The notes under the pieces were generated by a model. That model worked only from the letters and a program-made list of their open reading frames with translations. It did not search any database and was not told the origin of the DNA. Made by a program: the position numbers and the translations under genes. Shown here piece by piece: positions 23,982 through 37,619 of a stretch of 64,000 nucleotides of DNA. Origin of the DNA: Triplophysa rosa. Lineage: Eukaryota > Chordata > Actinopteri > Cypriniformes > Nemacheilidae. The stretch is taken from assembly GCF_024868665.1 (NCBI RefSeq), contig NC_079895.1, positions 25,506,554 to 25,570,553 of the forward strand, in the 5' to 3' direction. Positions within the stretch are counted from its first letter, which is position 1. Every line of letters starts with the position of its first letter.

Positions 23982-24008
23982 GCGCTGTCCAGCCGCTCGG
24001 GTGCTGAA
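23982..24008 (-). promoter_or_regulatory. RE1 / NRSE (REST binding) site, expanded half-site spacing
   Basis: Minus strand: left half TTCAGCACC at 24008-24000, nine-base spacer, right half GGACAGCGC at 23990-23982. Both halves match the RE1 consensus exactly. The canonical site has a 2-bp gap (half-site centres 11 bp apart); here the gap is 9 bp (centres 18 bp apart), inside the 16-19 bp class of expanded RE1 sites known to bind REST. It lies about 0.7 kb 5' of the kcnj3 start codon, in or near the presumed first exon, and would silence the gene in non-neural cells. Confidence 0.75.
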
Positions 24009-24640
24009 ACACGCAGTCGCTCTTTACTCATCTGCTCAGTTTCAGAAGATGGAGCTCAAAGTTGCGGATGGTTTTTATCAGATTAACGATCTGATCGCAG
24101 GTGAGCATCACTCACTCTTGTGATTCGCGCATCAACTGATGGGGACTAAAATAGCCCCGACACGTTGCGACATCTGGCAGGATCTATCTGCCCAACAACG
24201 GAACAAATGCTCTTTAAGAAAAGAAGGTTTCTGTTTACCAACACAATAACGCTCAAAGCCTTTCAGTCAAACCTAAACCGAGGAAGCCGAGATTCTTTCG
24301 GAGGCGCGTCGGACAGATTCACAAGATGTTCCGTTCCTAAAACTGCATTTTTCCTGCATAATAGAACTCTCCACTGGGAATGAATAAAAAGGGCAAATGC
24401 TGCGACGTTCAGGTCATTTCCTCTAGACCCTCAGAAACGAGTGTTTAAAGCTGCTCTTTCAGCAAGCCTGTCGCCTGAAGCTCTTCGCGCAATACTGAGG
24501 TTTGGATCATTCACTGGAGGAGGGCGGAACTTTACGGTTACAGTTCACGCTTATTGGCCGTGTAAGTTACACCTAAGAGATTTCGTTTTAAACAGTTTCG
24601 AACGTCTCTACTCTATCGGCTGTTAGTGATTTAACATTGC
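24009..24640 (-). promoter_or_regulatory. presumed kcnj3 promoter / first-exon region
   Basis: This stretch is richer in CpG and GC than its AT-rich flanks (for example around 24285-24330 and 24470-24600) and lies just 5' of the RE1 site. No TATA box or start site can be assigned with confidence. Role inferred from position. Confidence 0.35.
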
Positions 24641-25671
24641 ATACTACATGTATATTAGGGGAGAAAGGGACGAGCTCACACACATTTTTCCAGTGTTATG
24701 CAATTATAATTTCATAAATGTAGCATGTGACATAGCCTGTTTTGTCAGCATTTGCTGGGAAATTATCCCATCAAATATGGAGAATGAAACCTGGTAGTAA
24801 TCAGCACATTATAAGCTATTTTAACAATATACAAAAAACAAATATAAAAAAACTGTTTGCCAACAAAAGGAGATATGTATTTACTGAATTGCATAACACT
24901 TGTATAATTGCACATATAAAGTATCAAATTATTTTACATTAATGAGAAATAAAATGCTTTGTTGGATTGTTTAAATTAAATGTATGCAAGTATGGTTTTA
25001 TTGTGGTTATTTGTTTTTCCAACAGTATAGTTTGGAATTTAGACCTGCAAGAAAAACCTGTTTTTCAGTAAGATAGTGCAACATACTACACTAAAGATGC
25101 AAGTCTGTATCCCGTTGTGATGTGTTTCAATGGTGCAGCAAATTTTCAGATTAGTCGATATGAAGTTTAACATCTGGCTACCCAATAATATAACAAATGA
25201 AATGTAATTATCCATTGTTTGGAGTAAAGCATTGTTTCTGGATACGTAACAACAAAAACACAATATTAACAATGCACAAAACCTACAGCACAGGTCAAAT
25301 ATTATATTGTAGCTTGCTTGGAAAATTCTTTTGTCATTTACCTTTAGATTCATCTTTTTTAATGTATTTATTTTGTGTGCCTATTTATAACTTGTGGATT
25401 TCAAATGTAATTTTCCCATCAAAGGAGAGCAATGACCAGCCACCTGCCTGGCATATTGCTTGTAGTCAACCTGCCTAATTTGATTTGTGTCGATGTTCTG
25501 ATTTACCGAGACATTGGATAGATGTAGATGCACTTTGAAGAATCCTGATGCTTTCTGTAAACAATATTGTTGTGGATTGCATCTGTGCTCCAGTAAATCA
25601 TAATACAATGATTTGTCATGTAAAGAAATAGAAATAAATCAGACTGTTTTACATAGATGTTAGGGTTAGGG
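24641..25671. other. intergenic 5' of kcnj3, AT-rich, no gene seen
   Basis: No coding signal on either strand. Confidence 0.55.
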
Positions 25672-25925
25672 TCTGTGTGTGGACATGTTTTTATATCCCG
25701 GTGGGGACCTAAACCAGAATGCACACCAACACATGGGGACTCGTGTCACCGTGGGGACCAAAATTGAGGTCCCCATGGGCAAAAAAAGCTTATTAATTGT
25801 ACAGAACAATATTTTTTAAAAATCTAAAAATGCAAAAAGTTTTCTATGATCTTTAGGTTTAGGGGTAGGGGATAAAACGGTTTGTACAGTATAAAAAAAA
25901 TATTACGCCTATAAACCAGACGTGT
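25672..25925. repeat. dispersed GTGGGGACC repeat, copy 3
   Basis: Same blocks in the same order as copy 2: TATATCCCGGTGGGGACC, ACACATGGGGAC, GAGGTCCCCATGGGC, TTTAGGTTTAGGGGTAGGG, TTTGTACAGTATAAAA, then a TG-rich tail. Confidence 0.85.
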
Positions 25926-28900
25926 GTGCGTGCGTGCATGTGTGCATGTGTGTGTGCGACTGTGCGTGTTCGTGAGCGTGTCTTAAAAATCAAGGTTTTT
26001 CATTCTGCTGCATTTGACAAAAATGAGCAACACCTCCCATCATTTAAGGATAAAAAGATTATTGATCTGCACCGGTTAAAGAAAATCAGGTCCCTGTAAA
26101 GCCACTGAAATTGTACACAGTAATTCAAAGAAGCTTCAAGCAATCTTAAGACAATACTGAGGTTCACTCCGCTGGTCACTGGAGGTAATAAGAGCGCTGT
26201 CTTTGTGTCCCAGAGACCAAATCTTTCCAAGTCTTTCCAAGAAGTTCATTCACATGCTAAAACAACATTATTACACATTTCTTTAATTACAATTTCTGTC
26301 ATAATATTATGTAATTCATTATATAATCGTAATATATAAAAAATGTATTATATTGTACAGTGCTGGAAATAGCCGAGATTCACAGTGTATATGGTTTTTT
26401 ATTAAACCATAGATGCAAAAAATGCCACTTTGTGTATAAAAAGTGTGTAACATTTGGAGGCCATTTCATGGATAAAATACATACTAATACACATACATCC
26501 TCCCCCCCCCACCCCATGAAATTCACTCCCTGGACTCTGTCCCTCCACGTTCCCCCATTACAGAATTGTTTGATCAGCCACTGAGGGCAGAAGTAATGAA
26601 CATTTATTATCTAATTGCAATGGCACATCAATGTGTAGCAAGAAGCAAGAAAATGTGCAAGCAAAACCAGCTTGCAAAAAAGCCAAAATCTTCAGCCAAA
26701 ATAATAATAGCTAGACAACTGGTGTTTCCAGGGTGCAGTATTATTATCTTCCAAAAGTGATTCAAGAAAGAATAAGTGAACCATTATCAGGGTCATGTGT
26801 GCCCAAGGATTGTCCGTCTGGTCCGATCACACAAAGGAGCTAAACTTAAAAATAATAGCATCCATGTTGGAGAGGTTTCAGAACACACAGTGCATTGTAC
26901 ACTCTTAAAAAATAATATTGTGGAAAAGTTCCTCGCACTGATGCCACAGCCAAAACATCTTTGGTTCCCCAAACAACCTTTCAAAATCCTTACCTTTTTT
27001 TTAATCGGTGGTCTTTTCTTACAGTCTGTTTGTCTTTACAAAGAACCTTTAGTGTAATAGAAAGCTTCTGTGGATGTTAACGTTGTTTTTTTAATGAAAC
27101 CACACACCACAATAAAACTTTATTTATAAGATGTTCGTAGTTGCTTTTGCATCTGTTCCTCATACAAATCAATCGTTTGACCTCGGTACACTTGGAATAT
27201 TTGTTCTTTTTAAAAAAAGATTTTTGTAGAGTTTTGTATTCTGTATTTTCTATTATAAATAAATGGGTTATTTGCTCAAAATGCCTGAATAGTGTAATTT
27301 GCAATGTAAACACCATCAATCCTGTCGCAGTAGAGGAAAGTTTCACCTGCTGCCAGTAGAGGTGCTAATTCAGGAAAGACTCCTATAGGGAAGGACAAAC
27401 GACTTGGTTATATGGGTTGGTGATAGGCTGTTAAATCAATATGTTTGTTGTCTGTCGAAATAGGTATTTTTCCGCCCAATTTGCCACATTTTCTTAGTCT
27501 GGCCATGAATAGATGGATACATATGGATACAGAAGACAGCAAGCAGAACGTAAATTCTAATTAAAGTGTACAGATGTCTGGAAATAAAAATGTTTCTTTT
27601 TTTATGCATAATTGTAAGCACACAGAAGGGACCCAAAGACGGAGAACGGGTAAGTTTAACAGTTTACTGTAAACAGGAACAACAGCGTTGGAGAAACAGG
27701 TAAGTAATGGCAATGCTGAGCAGAAACAGTATAATCGGATGAGTCACAGTTCTTTTCCTTATGTTTGCATATCCTTAGACCACAATGGGAGGAAAACTTG
27801 GGAACTTCTTAGAAGAGGAAGAGCCTGGCTTGGAGAGTCCGGTAAGCTTTGGTGTAGCTCACAAGAGACCAGACGCTGAGGTGCAGGAGTGGAGTATTTA
27901 AAGGGAACTGATTGTCGGGGGCAGGTGTGGGGAATCAGTAGTCTGGGGAAGCTGAACGTGCCGGGAAGGTGAGAATCTGACAGGCTGGGTGTATCCATAA
28001 CAAAATTGTTGTGTTCATTATTTTTGAATGAACAATCTTACATACTGTTTGTCATTTAAACTGTCCACATGCACCACTATTAACATTAACTGTGCATCAT
28101 TTATTAGAATCCTTTTATGGAATGTTTTGAATGATAGAATGATTTATCCCATTAGTATTCAGATTTAACTGGTCTTTTGCATATTTTTTCAGCGATAATG
28201 AACTTTTCCGTGGCCTGTCTTGTAAATCTGAACCATGGTGTGTTGTCAGATAAGAGCAGCATCTCAGCCTCATGGAACCGTCAGAAGTTATTAATGAGTG
28301 CCGGGTGAAAGCAGGTCAGTGCTCTTTCCTTCATTAATGAGGAGCTCCTGTTTGTCTCCAAGTCTTTACTAATGACCGACACTACACAACAGAAGCTCTC
28401 GGTGGCGCATTTTAGGAAGAGCTTGGTGCCAGAATGATGTGTGGGGTACATTAGTGTAATTTGTTTTTGTTTTATCTTGAGCATTTTAAGAACACAGAAT
28501 AACATGGAATGTCAAGTCAACTTTATTAATATAGTGCTTTTTACCATTTCATTGTTGCAAAGCAGCTTTACGTACATTTTAATTCAATAATATAATAGAT
28601 GAATTATTAAAATAAAATAAAAACATGGCACATGATGTTAAAATACCTGGTATTACTGCAAGATTTTCTCTATGCGAGGTGCAATGAAATTTAACTGAAA
28701 TATATACTATGCTGGATTGTTAGAATCTGTAAGTTGTTCAATTGAAGTATATTATTTAACTGAAGTATAATATTTTAAATGTTATCCCTACTGGAAACTT
28801 CAAAACAATCTGCAATAATACCATAACATGCAAATAGCATATACAGTCTCCCAGTGAGTAAGCCAGTGGTAAGAAACCAAAACTCCACTATAAATGTACT

Positions 28901-31900
28901 GTATAAGTGGAGAAAAAACCTCGGTAGAGATTCAAGGTTGAGATTCTATGGAAATTAAATGAAAGATAAGGGAATATTTTGTAACCTGTAGACCTTGCTT
29001 AAACAGCAACAATGTTTTTGGAAATGCTCACAAATGTTAATGATACATTTTTCACCATTAAAATCTCTTTCCTTTTATCAATTTCTCAGAGTTGTGTACA
29101 GCTCTCAATTGGGTTACGGTCAAGACCCAGATTTTTCAATTCCAAAACCTTTTTTTTTTGCCATTTTTCAGTTCATTTACTAGTTACTTGTGTACTTTGG
29201 GTCAATATACCAACAAAGCACTTATTACTTAAACCGGATGTCATGGACTTGAGGAGCAACTGGCCAACAAAAGTTGAGTTTGCTGCTGGCAAACTGGGGT
29301 GCATTTCCCAAACAACGACATAGCTCGCTTGTTAAACACCATAGTACGATGCATCATTGGGGAAATTAATGACGTAGTTACGACTGTTTCCCAAAACCAT
29401 AGTAACTCTGTCGAAGATCAATCGTTTGAACCAGGTTGGTTCAGAAATCTAGTTGATGACGCCATACAGGTGGTGGAGTAATGACGTTTTGATCGAATTA
29501 ATGTCAAATTTTTGCTGTAAATAACATACATTGCATTTAAAGACAACTTTTGTTATCCTGTTTTTGTTATCTGTGGTTTTATTTCACGATATTTCATTCA
29601 TTCATACGTTTCCTTCTACGTCACTCCGCCCAGGCATTCCCCAGGGTCCTAGAGCACATAGAATTATGCGCATGCGCACTTTAAAAAACAGCTCTTATAT
29701 TTTCTGGACGAACTAAAAGATGTCAATTCAATTTGTATATATTTCGAATGATGGGCATAAAATGCACTGCATGTTGCTTGCTTGGTTTTCTCAAACGCAT
29801 GATGCATGTAAGTCTACATGTCATAATAATAAGGAACTATGCTTCTATCCACAGCTCTAGAACTGTAGTTCCAACCATGCAACTTTGCGATGCTGCTTGC
29901 GATTGATCGTTGGAACGATGGTTTCGTAACGCTTGAATCGTTGAACTATGCTGGAACAACAGCGAGCATTGTTGCCTAACGTGTGTCTTGGTAAAATATT
30001 ACACAGTAATAGTTTTTAACCATACATCCTACTGTTATAGTAACAGCTTGCTAACTATTCTGAAATATTGGTGAAATACATGCTATTTTCGCTTCAAATG
30101 ATTAACCTCATGTATAAGTACTAATTTAAAAACAAGACAGTGCGATGAAGGTGTTGTGGAAAAAACTAATAGAGCATATCTGTCACAGCAGAAATCCTTC
30201 TCCTTTACCTCGGAAACCCATATTTCTGATTATTCAGACAGTGCGTAAAGACAGCATTATATACAGATCACTCCACACTTTATGAGTAATCAATGCATAA
30301 ATTAAGGTGCTTTCAAATGTTTTGCTGACAGTTTCTTACCTCTATGATGGCATTCCATCCTAAAATGTATCTCAATGTTGGTGTATTACATGTTTTTATG
30401 CTTATCACATGATGATAATGCCAAATTATTGGAATCATGTTGCGCATTACAAAGAAAAGAAATATATGCTCCTGTGGGTTTCAGACAATCCGGTCGCCCT
30501 TGTTGAACTTGGATCCAGCAGATTGGGGAGGGCTTAATTTCTTCTCTCGTACATGTATGGAATCTTGCCTTCGGCCGCAGCCGATGCTCAAGCGAACTGA
30601 TGATGATTATGACTGTTTCAGATAGGGGGTTACTAACAAAACAGTTAATTCGCAGTATAGCAAAATTCTTAAACAAAAAAAAAAAACTGGTAACTCGCTG
30701 GCATTCGGAACAGTATATTGTTTGAATTCTCAAAGGTAAAACAAGGAATGATGGGAACCTCATAGCAATAATTACAGATAGTATAAACACACAATAAAAG
30801 GAAAACACATTTCCTAGGTAGGTTTTTATCGTGATCTACAATGCCGAAAACAAACCAATGAAAATGCTGATTTACTCTGTTTTGTTATTTCTTGGATTTG
30901 CTCCTACGTGGTGTAGAAGGACATTCTTGCTAGATCTGCCCCCTCTGTGCTCAGCAGCAAACGGCAATCGGCATCTTGCTATTTCTGGCCAGACTCCCGC
31001 AAGAACTGTGACAAGGGACTTTTCCAGCACAGCTCTGGCAGAACAATTATTTTAATTGTGCAGATAATCTTCCATCAGTGCAGAGCAATTAATGCATTTT
31101 AAACTTCCCTTGTTAAGACAGCAGCTAAAAAACGGCCACAGAAGAGGGGGTGATGCGGGCGAAGAATCATTTTGTAGAGGGGTAAAAATGAGCTTCGGAA
31201 ATGATACATTACAGTAATACATTAGAACATTTCCCTTCTGAATTAAAGCTACACAGCTAAACTCAGCCTAAACTAGTTGGTTTGAAGTGGTCTCGCAGCC
31301 AGGTTTGTGCTGGTGTTGTAGGTGTGCTGGTTAAATTAACATGGGTTATTTCAACCCATGGTTGGGTAAATATGGACACACTCAACCATTTTTTATGGGT
31401 TAAACAAGCATTTTGGAGACCTCATCAAAATCCACTCAATTTCATTTACGCATAACCCTGTCCTACCTGAACCCATAGCAATCAGTCCGACATGGAAGTC
31501 GGATGCTCCAACAAGGAGACTGAAGGCCTCTAGTGTCTGTCCCTTGGGCTCCTTCTGAGATCAGCTGGCTGGCCTTCGTTACACATGCATCTAACATAAA
31601 TTGTGCTGAATTAATTATGAACCAAAAGTTGAATATTGAACATTGGTGATATACCGTACGTTATACGTGATATACTCTGGGGCAGAAAACTCTAGTTGGC
31701 TACCCCAATTCAGTATCCATTTCCGATTCCTGAGAGTAATGACCCCACTCTAAAACTGATAGCCTGTTCTCCAGAGAGAGAGGAAACTGATTTTTTGTAC
31801 TTGTGTAACCCATATTATAAAAATAGTCGGGTTGAGGCCTGGCGGGGGATCTTGGATTTATCGTATTCATTTAATCAGCGAGGAAAAGCGAGCCAAAATG

Positions 31901-32529
31901 ACTGAGTTAAATTCTCCCGCAGCACTTTCATGCAGGGTCACACAGACAATCCCTTCAGACAATCATTCTCTCATTTGCCACCATGCGCCTTGATCACTCT
32001 CATCAGAGTTATTGCATGAGGTTGTTTGACTCCATTGTGAGCTCAGTAAAGGTCTATTAGAGTCGTTTTCAGTGGTTCTCAGAGACTGTGGGATAGTGGG
32101 GGATTGGCTATTTCGGTGATATTGGGATGCATTGTTTTGTCGTCAAGGTATCGATTGCCAATAATAGCTCTCTGAGTCACAATTTCTCATCGTCAAGAGG
32201 AAATGCGGTAGAATTTTCTGTTTTTGAGTTGATTTTTGTTGACGCTTCAGGTGTTCTGTAATGTTGCAGTGTTGGATGATGGTAAATTATGAGGGTAATA
32301 GGAAAGAATGATCAGAATGGATACGATTGCTGATGAGAAAGGACACTTATTTCAGAATACTGTAGGTTTTATAGAGCTGCCACATGGATTACTTTACTTT
32401 TTACATGATTTGTTCATGTAGTCAAAACTTTACAATGGCAATTGAATATCAGTGATGTGTTAACTAGATAGCAATTTAATCTGAATAAAGTTTGAATAAG
32501 TTATAATCTTGGGGCTAGAACATGGTGTG
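25926..32529. other. intergenic, repeat fragments, no gene seen
   Basis: It includes the degenerate AGAACCTT MITE at 26896-27060, a repeat fragment at 27640-28000, the SINE-like or DNA-element fragment at 28508-28590, and an inverted-repeat-rich segment at about 29290-29960. No open frame shows a recognisable domain. Confidence 0.5.
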
Positions 32530-32795
32530 CACTCTTAAAAATAAAGGTGCTTAGAAGGTTCTTCACAGTGATGCCATAGAAGAACCATTTTTGGATCCAC
32601 AAAGAACCATTCGGTCAAAGGTTCTTTAAAGAACCATCTCTAACTTACCTTTTCATAATCTTAGGAACCTTTTGTCGCCACAAAGAACCTTTTGTGAAAC
32701 AGAAAGGTTCTTCAAATGGTTCTTTATGGAACCATTTAGACAAAAAAGCCATTGAAGAACCTTTTGAAGCACCTTTATTTTACACCTACAAGTGT
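32530..32795. mobile_element. palindromic MITE, CACTCTTAAAAA / AGAACCTT family, second copy
   Basis: CACTCTTAAAAATAAAGGTG at the left and TTTTGAAGCACCTTTATTTT at the right; the last few bases are diverged (ACACCTACAAGTGT). The two halves fold on each other. Confidence 0.8.
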
Positions 32796-34125
32796 AGACT
32801 TGGGAGTGGGTCAACCTTACTCTTTATCACTTGGCAATGTTGGCCAAAGTTAAAGGTGGCTGCTACCAAAACACAATGTGTTATGTTGGTGTCCAGCTAT
32901 GTGGTTTGATTGTGGTTGTTATTATGCTAGTAACATGATGGAATAGATGTGGGTCTCTGTGTTCCACGCTGGGAATTTAGACAATATGTCCAGCTGTAAT
33001 CCCTCTTCACTGTTACTCAGAATCTGTCATTTCTCAAGAGAATCATGCTTGAAACAGCCACTAATTAAAATAAACCTTTTGTTCTCTGGAGCGACTGAAC
33101 CACAAGCCCCCACCCCAATTAAGAGCAACTCTATTCTCAGATCCTGGATAGAGAGAGACATTGACCAGCAAAGCTTTCATTTTTACAATCATCTCAAAAT
33201 GCCAAAAGCACAATGCATAAGGGAAATGCACATACAAAACACACACACAAATATCAGAAGTGTTGAGACGGTTTTTAATCGTGGATCTTTGTGCCCTTTG
33301 GTGTCTCTCCCCTGCTCTTTATCTCTTGAGAAATAAATCTTCAGCAGTTATTTTGCACTGTTATTTAAAGAAACTCAAAACAAGTCGAAACGTGAAGCCG
33401 AGAGCTTTTATTAACAGCTTGCTTAAAGAGGAGGTCTTTCGGTCCTCTCCACAGATCTCTCCTCCTTTCTTCAGTTTAAATGTCATGTCGGGTCACATCT
33501 GACATGAATAAAAACATCCATCCGGTCGGATGACGCCAAGAACAAACTGATCCCAACATAAAAAATCAGGCTCTGCATTTTTTCAGACCTCAAATACTGC
33601 AAAGAAAACAAGTTCATTTTCACTTTTAAGCAATACAACAGTAATATTTGTACATGTAATTAGGAAATGTTCAAAGATTAAGTGAAAACATGTTTTCAGT
33701 TTTCATGTGTTTGGTCATGCTGTCAGTCTTTCACATTCCTGTTGGATGACTATGTCACTACTGACTAAATGGAAATTTGGAATGGTCTCTTTGGAATCAG
33801 CTGTATTTCTTTAGGTGAGTTGAAGTCAAATAAAGTCAAACTGCCCCTACAGCTCAAATAATAAATCATTATTGTAAACATTATAAAATGTGAATCAGGT
33901 TAAGATAAGGCTACTTCAGCGAGACATTTTTCACACCGCTGCAGTCTGGATAAAGTGCACCCACATGTGGACCCAAACATGCTGTAGTAGTGTATGAATG
34001 AGTGTTTACTAGAGTAAACTATGTTATATTATACTGTACTGTAGTATATTGTAGTAATTACATAAATATTTGCATGGTTCAAAACTGCATACCATCCTGG
34101 AATTTGATGATGCAAGGTAATATCA
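32796..34125. other. intergenic, no gene seen
   Basis: No coding or RNA signal supported. Confidence 0.5.
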
Positions 34126-34133
34126 CCCGTCAA

Positions 34134-34578
34134 CAGTATTGGGTGTAACTAGTTACTAACTGTAATTTAATTACTTTCCCCTTGAAAAAGCAAAGTAAGT
34201 AAAGTAATGTAATTTATCCACAGTTACTTCTGATGCAATTAAACTAAATACTGTGTGATATACGTATATGTGTGTGCAATAGTGGAATTGACATCAAAAT
34301 TCATATTTCATTTTCACTTTTGTAATACTTTGGACCGTTAATTATACTACTTCATGTAGTTTTATATTATTGATTCGAATGAATTAAAAGAGCAGTTTCA
34401 TGTCTATCCTTGAATCACTTAACTAATCAAGGTTGATGTAGGATATAGAAAGCAATTAGTAATAAGTAATTAAAACTTTTTGGAGAGAGTAATTTGCACA
34501 GTAATCTAATTACACTATTGAATATGTAATTAATTACTAGTAATTAATTACTTTTTCAGAGTAACTTGCCCAACACTG
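34134..34578. mobile_element. hAT-type MITE, 445 bp, perfect 8-bp target duplication
   Basis: Target duplication CCCGTCAA at 34126-34133 and 34579-34586. Ends CAGTATTGGGTGTAACTAG and GAGTAACTTGCCCAACACTG. AT-rich interior, no transposase. The same family starts at 63949. Confidence 0.92.
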
Positions 34579-34586
34579 CCCGTCAA

Positions 34587-35913
34587 ATGGATGATTAATA
34601 ATTAAATTAAGTCCCACATTACTGTGTGACATCCTTTCTCAGAAAAGCGAAACTCGAAAGACCTACCAATCCAGCACTTCCGGTGGTGTCTAGATCAGAG
34701 TCGGTTGACATAAGGATCTAGGGATTTACCTCATTTAAGGCAGAACTAATATAAGAACAGTTTATTTGAAGTTCTTCTCATGAACCTGCAGGCTTTTACC
34801 ACTGGACAGTAAAGTTTTTGTGTAATGTCTACGTAAAGCTGACTTGTACTCAAATAGATATAAAAAATACCAGGATTCTCTGATTGCTGCTGTAGCCATA
34901 TACTGCTAGTTGCTTGTTTTTTTGGATATGTTATGACCGACTGCTGCTACTGGATAACAATAACCTTTTTAAAAAGGGCCTAGTGCCATATACTGGTAAA
35001 ACCAGTCTCTTAAAAAGGTCCCTTAAGATTTTCCAATGAATCCCTTCCCAAATAAATACAAACTTAATTTCAGATTGTCATTTTAATGAGCCGATAAAAA
35101 CAAGCCAATAAACGTTTTATTTATAATTGGCGGGTGTATAGATCCAGTACTGTATGCCATTGCAGAAGCTTTCTAGCTGGCCTTGATATAGCCTATCTAG
35201 AATTAAATAATGCACGTAATTAGTGAGTGAAAAGCATTAGGCATTAATAAGTGATAAAGGCTATCTGCATACAATACATTGAAACCAATTCCCCTGCCTT
35301 GCAAGAGAGATTTTCTGCCCCGCAAAAAAAGCTTACTTTCTGATAGGTCAAACTAAGTCAAATGTAGTGTTTAATTAAATTATATTTCACAAATTAAAAC
35401 GAGCAGTGCCATTTTTAAAGCCATTAAAAAAATTCAATGTTTTAAAATGATCTGTAGGTTGTAAAATCCTCATAAAGCTGTTCACAGGCTGCACGGCTAT
35501 GCGCGTACTTTTTATATAGAACCACATGAGCGCTCACAATTACCCCATGATTTCGCCTGACTGTACAAAAAATTGTCTATGCTGGGAATAATATTTTTTA
35601 GCTTGTAGTAATTAAAAGGGTCCATGTTTCTATTGAAAATAAATGTTTGAAACATACTCACTTTTGTTTGAGGACTTTAGTAGTAAATAACAGATATGAA
35701 AATAAATGTTGAAAATAGATATGGAAAATTAAAAGAAAATGGGGTTTACAATAAATACTAGACTTCAGCAATACTTAAAGTGAAGAAATTCAGCAAAAGT
35801 TCTTGCTGTGGAAAAATGGCTTAAACAAACTTTGGGATGTACAAACATGAACAAAATTAAAAATAGTGTCAAGAGCAGACCTTTCCAAACAGCACAGAAG
35901 AGAAACTGCTTGG
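34587..35913. other. intergenic, no gene seen
   Basis: AT-rich, no coding signal. Confidence 0.5.
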
Positions 35914-36990
35914 GAGACACATACTGTATATCGTCGCTGTCGGGCAGAAACCTCCTATGTCCAAATTTGGTCAATTTCATATTTTTTCACAAATCGATGC
36001 TATTGGTCAGTCCCCATGTGGGTCTGTCATTTTTACAAATTATTAACCAATCTAAAGTGTTGAAAATAGCTTGAGAGCAAATCTCTTAACTCGCTTGGAC
36101 ACGTCAACTGTCTGAGAAGTCTCGTAACTCCACCTCTTCTTCACTCCGCAGGAGCCTCTCGGCATTACGTCTCCTGATTTAATTTTTTTTAGACAATAAC
36201 GAGTGAAAATAGCTAGGTTAGATACATTTGAATAGGCCTGTTTTGTTAAAAATCGATAGCTGTAATCCTTCGGTGCACAAGGAAGTCCGTGAGCCACGAA
36301 GATAAGTTTGCGAGCAGATTCGGCTAATTTCCGCCTATTAGACAGCCTAGTCAGCTCATCGTTTTTTGTATTACATCACTTATAGTTCTTAAACCTTTAA
36401 AATAGAGTTTAGGAAGATGTATGTAACCACAGTCGTTAGCTTTGGTTAACTATTGAAGCCTTTTCTCTTGTCAAGAGGCTCAATGCGACCACCGACTTTA
36501 TTTGTGTGCAGATTAATTTCCGCCTATATTAGACAGCCTGTTTAACGTTTTATTTTGGTATTGCACCACTCATAGCTCTACCGTTTAAAATAGAGTTTAG
36601 GAAGATGTATGTAACCACAATCATTAGCTTTCATTAGCTTTTAAAGCCTCGTCTCTTGTCAAAAGGCTCAACGCGACCGCAGACTTTGATGAACACTGCT
36701 GGCAGCAGCGACGTCTGTGTCCGTACCATTCTTATCAATGACAGCGTAAACTCGTATCTCCCTACTCCCGAGTTATAAACCTTGTATCTCCGATTAAACA
36801 TGGTTTTGGGGAAATGTTGTGTTAATGTTGGTACACAACAGTATATGATAGCAATATAAGGTATAATACCAACTTTAACGATACAATGTTTAATAACTCA
36901 AAAAATATGCAGTTTTTTTAACTTCCTGAAAAATGATGGTTTTGGAGATACGAGGATACGCTGCCCGACAGCGACGATATGTTGTGTCTC
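35914..36990. mobile_element. DNA element with terminal inverted repeats, about 1.08 kb
   Basis: TATCGTCGCTGTCGGGCAG at 35929 and its exact reverse complement at the right end, with outer GAGACACA at both ends. Inside, a segment of about 194 bp is present twice in tandem (36314-36507 and 36508-36690, both starting GCAGATT and sharing AAAATAGAGTTTAGGAAGAT and GTATGTAACCAC). No transposase. No clear target duplication. Confidence 0.75.
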
Positions 36991-37619
36991 ACTACACAAT
37001 GAAAGTGCCCAGTTGTGTTTTGCTGATATATTCTGAACTCCCACCGAGTTGATTATGGACTTATGACTGATTCTGGATCCTTAACACGCAACGGTAGGAA
37101 GATATTAAATCACATCTCCATTGTGAAAGAGTCTTTGAACTGAGTGTCAATGGTTAAAAGGAGGATTAATGTTGGGTTCTATGATAAAAATAGTCTCTTA
37201 TTATCTATACAGGACCCATGCCGTGGAACATCTAATGAGAGAGACATTGCAGTTTTATTCTAAACTGCCTTCTAATTTTCCTCAGGGAGTTGTTATGGGA
37301 TTATGGAGAAAGTGTGTGCGTGCGTGCTGTCATTGGGGAGGGGGCTCTCGGAGTCATGGATGTGTGTTCATCATTAAGGGGAGATTGGGGAATTGGGTGT
37401 CTGACCACTGGTGCAGTGAGTGAGTGTGTGTGTGGGGGTGGGGGGTGGGGGGCGTGTGTGCTTGTGTTTGTGTGTATGTGTGTGTGTGCTCTCAAGCAAG
37501 ACCTATCCATGGAGAAATCAGATATAGTGTATATAACACACAACAAGCGTATATGATGTAATCATGCATGGACTTCACAAATACAATATAATAAGTTACT
37601 ATTATATATAATAGTACTA

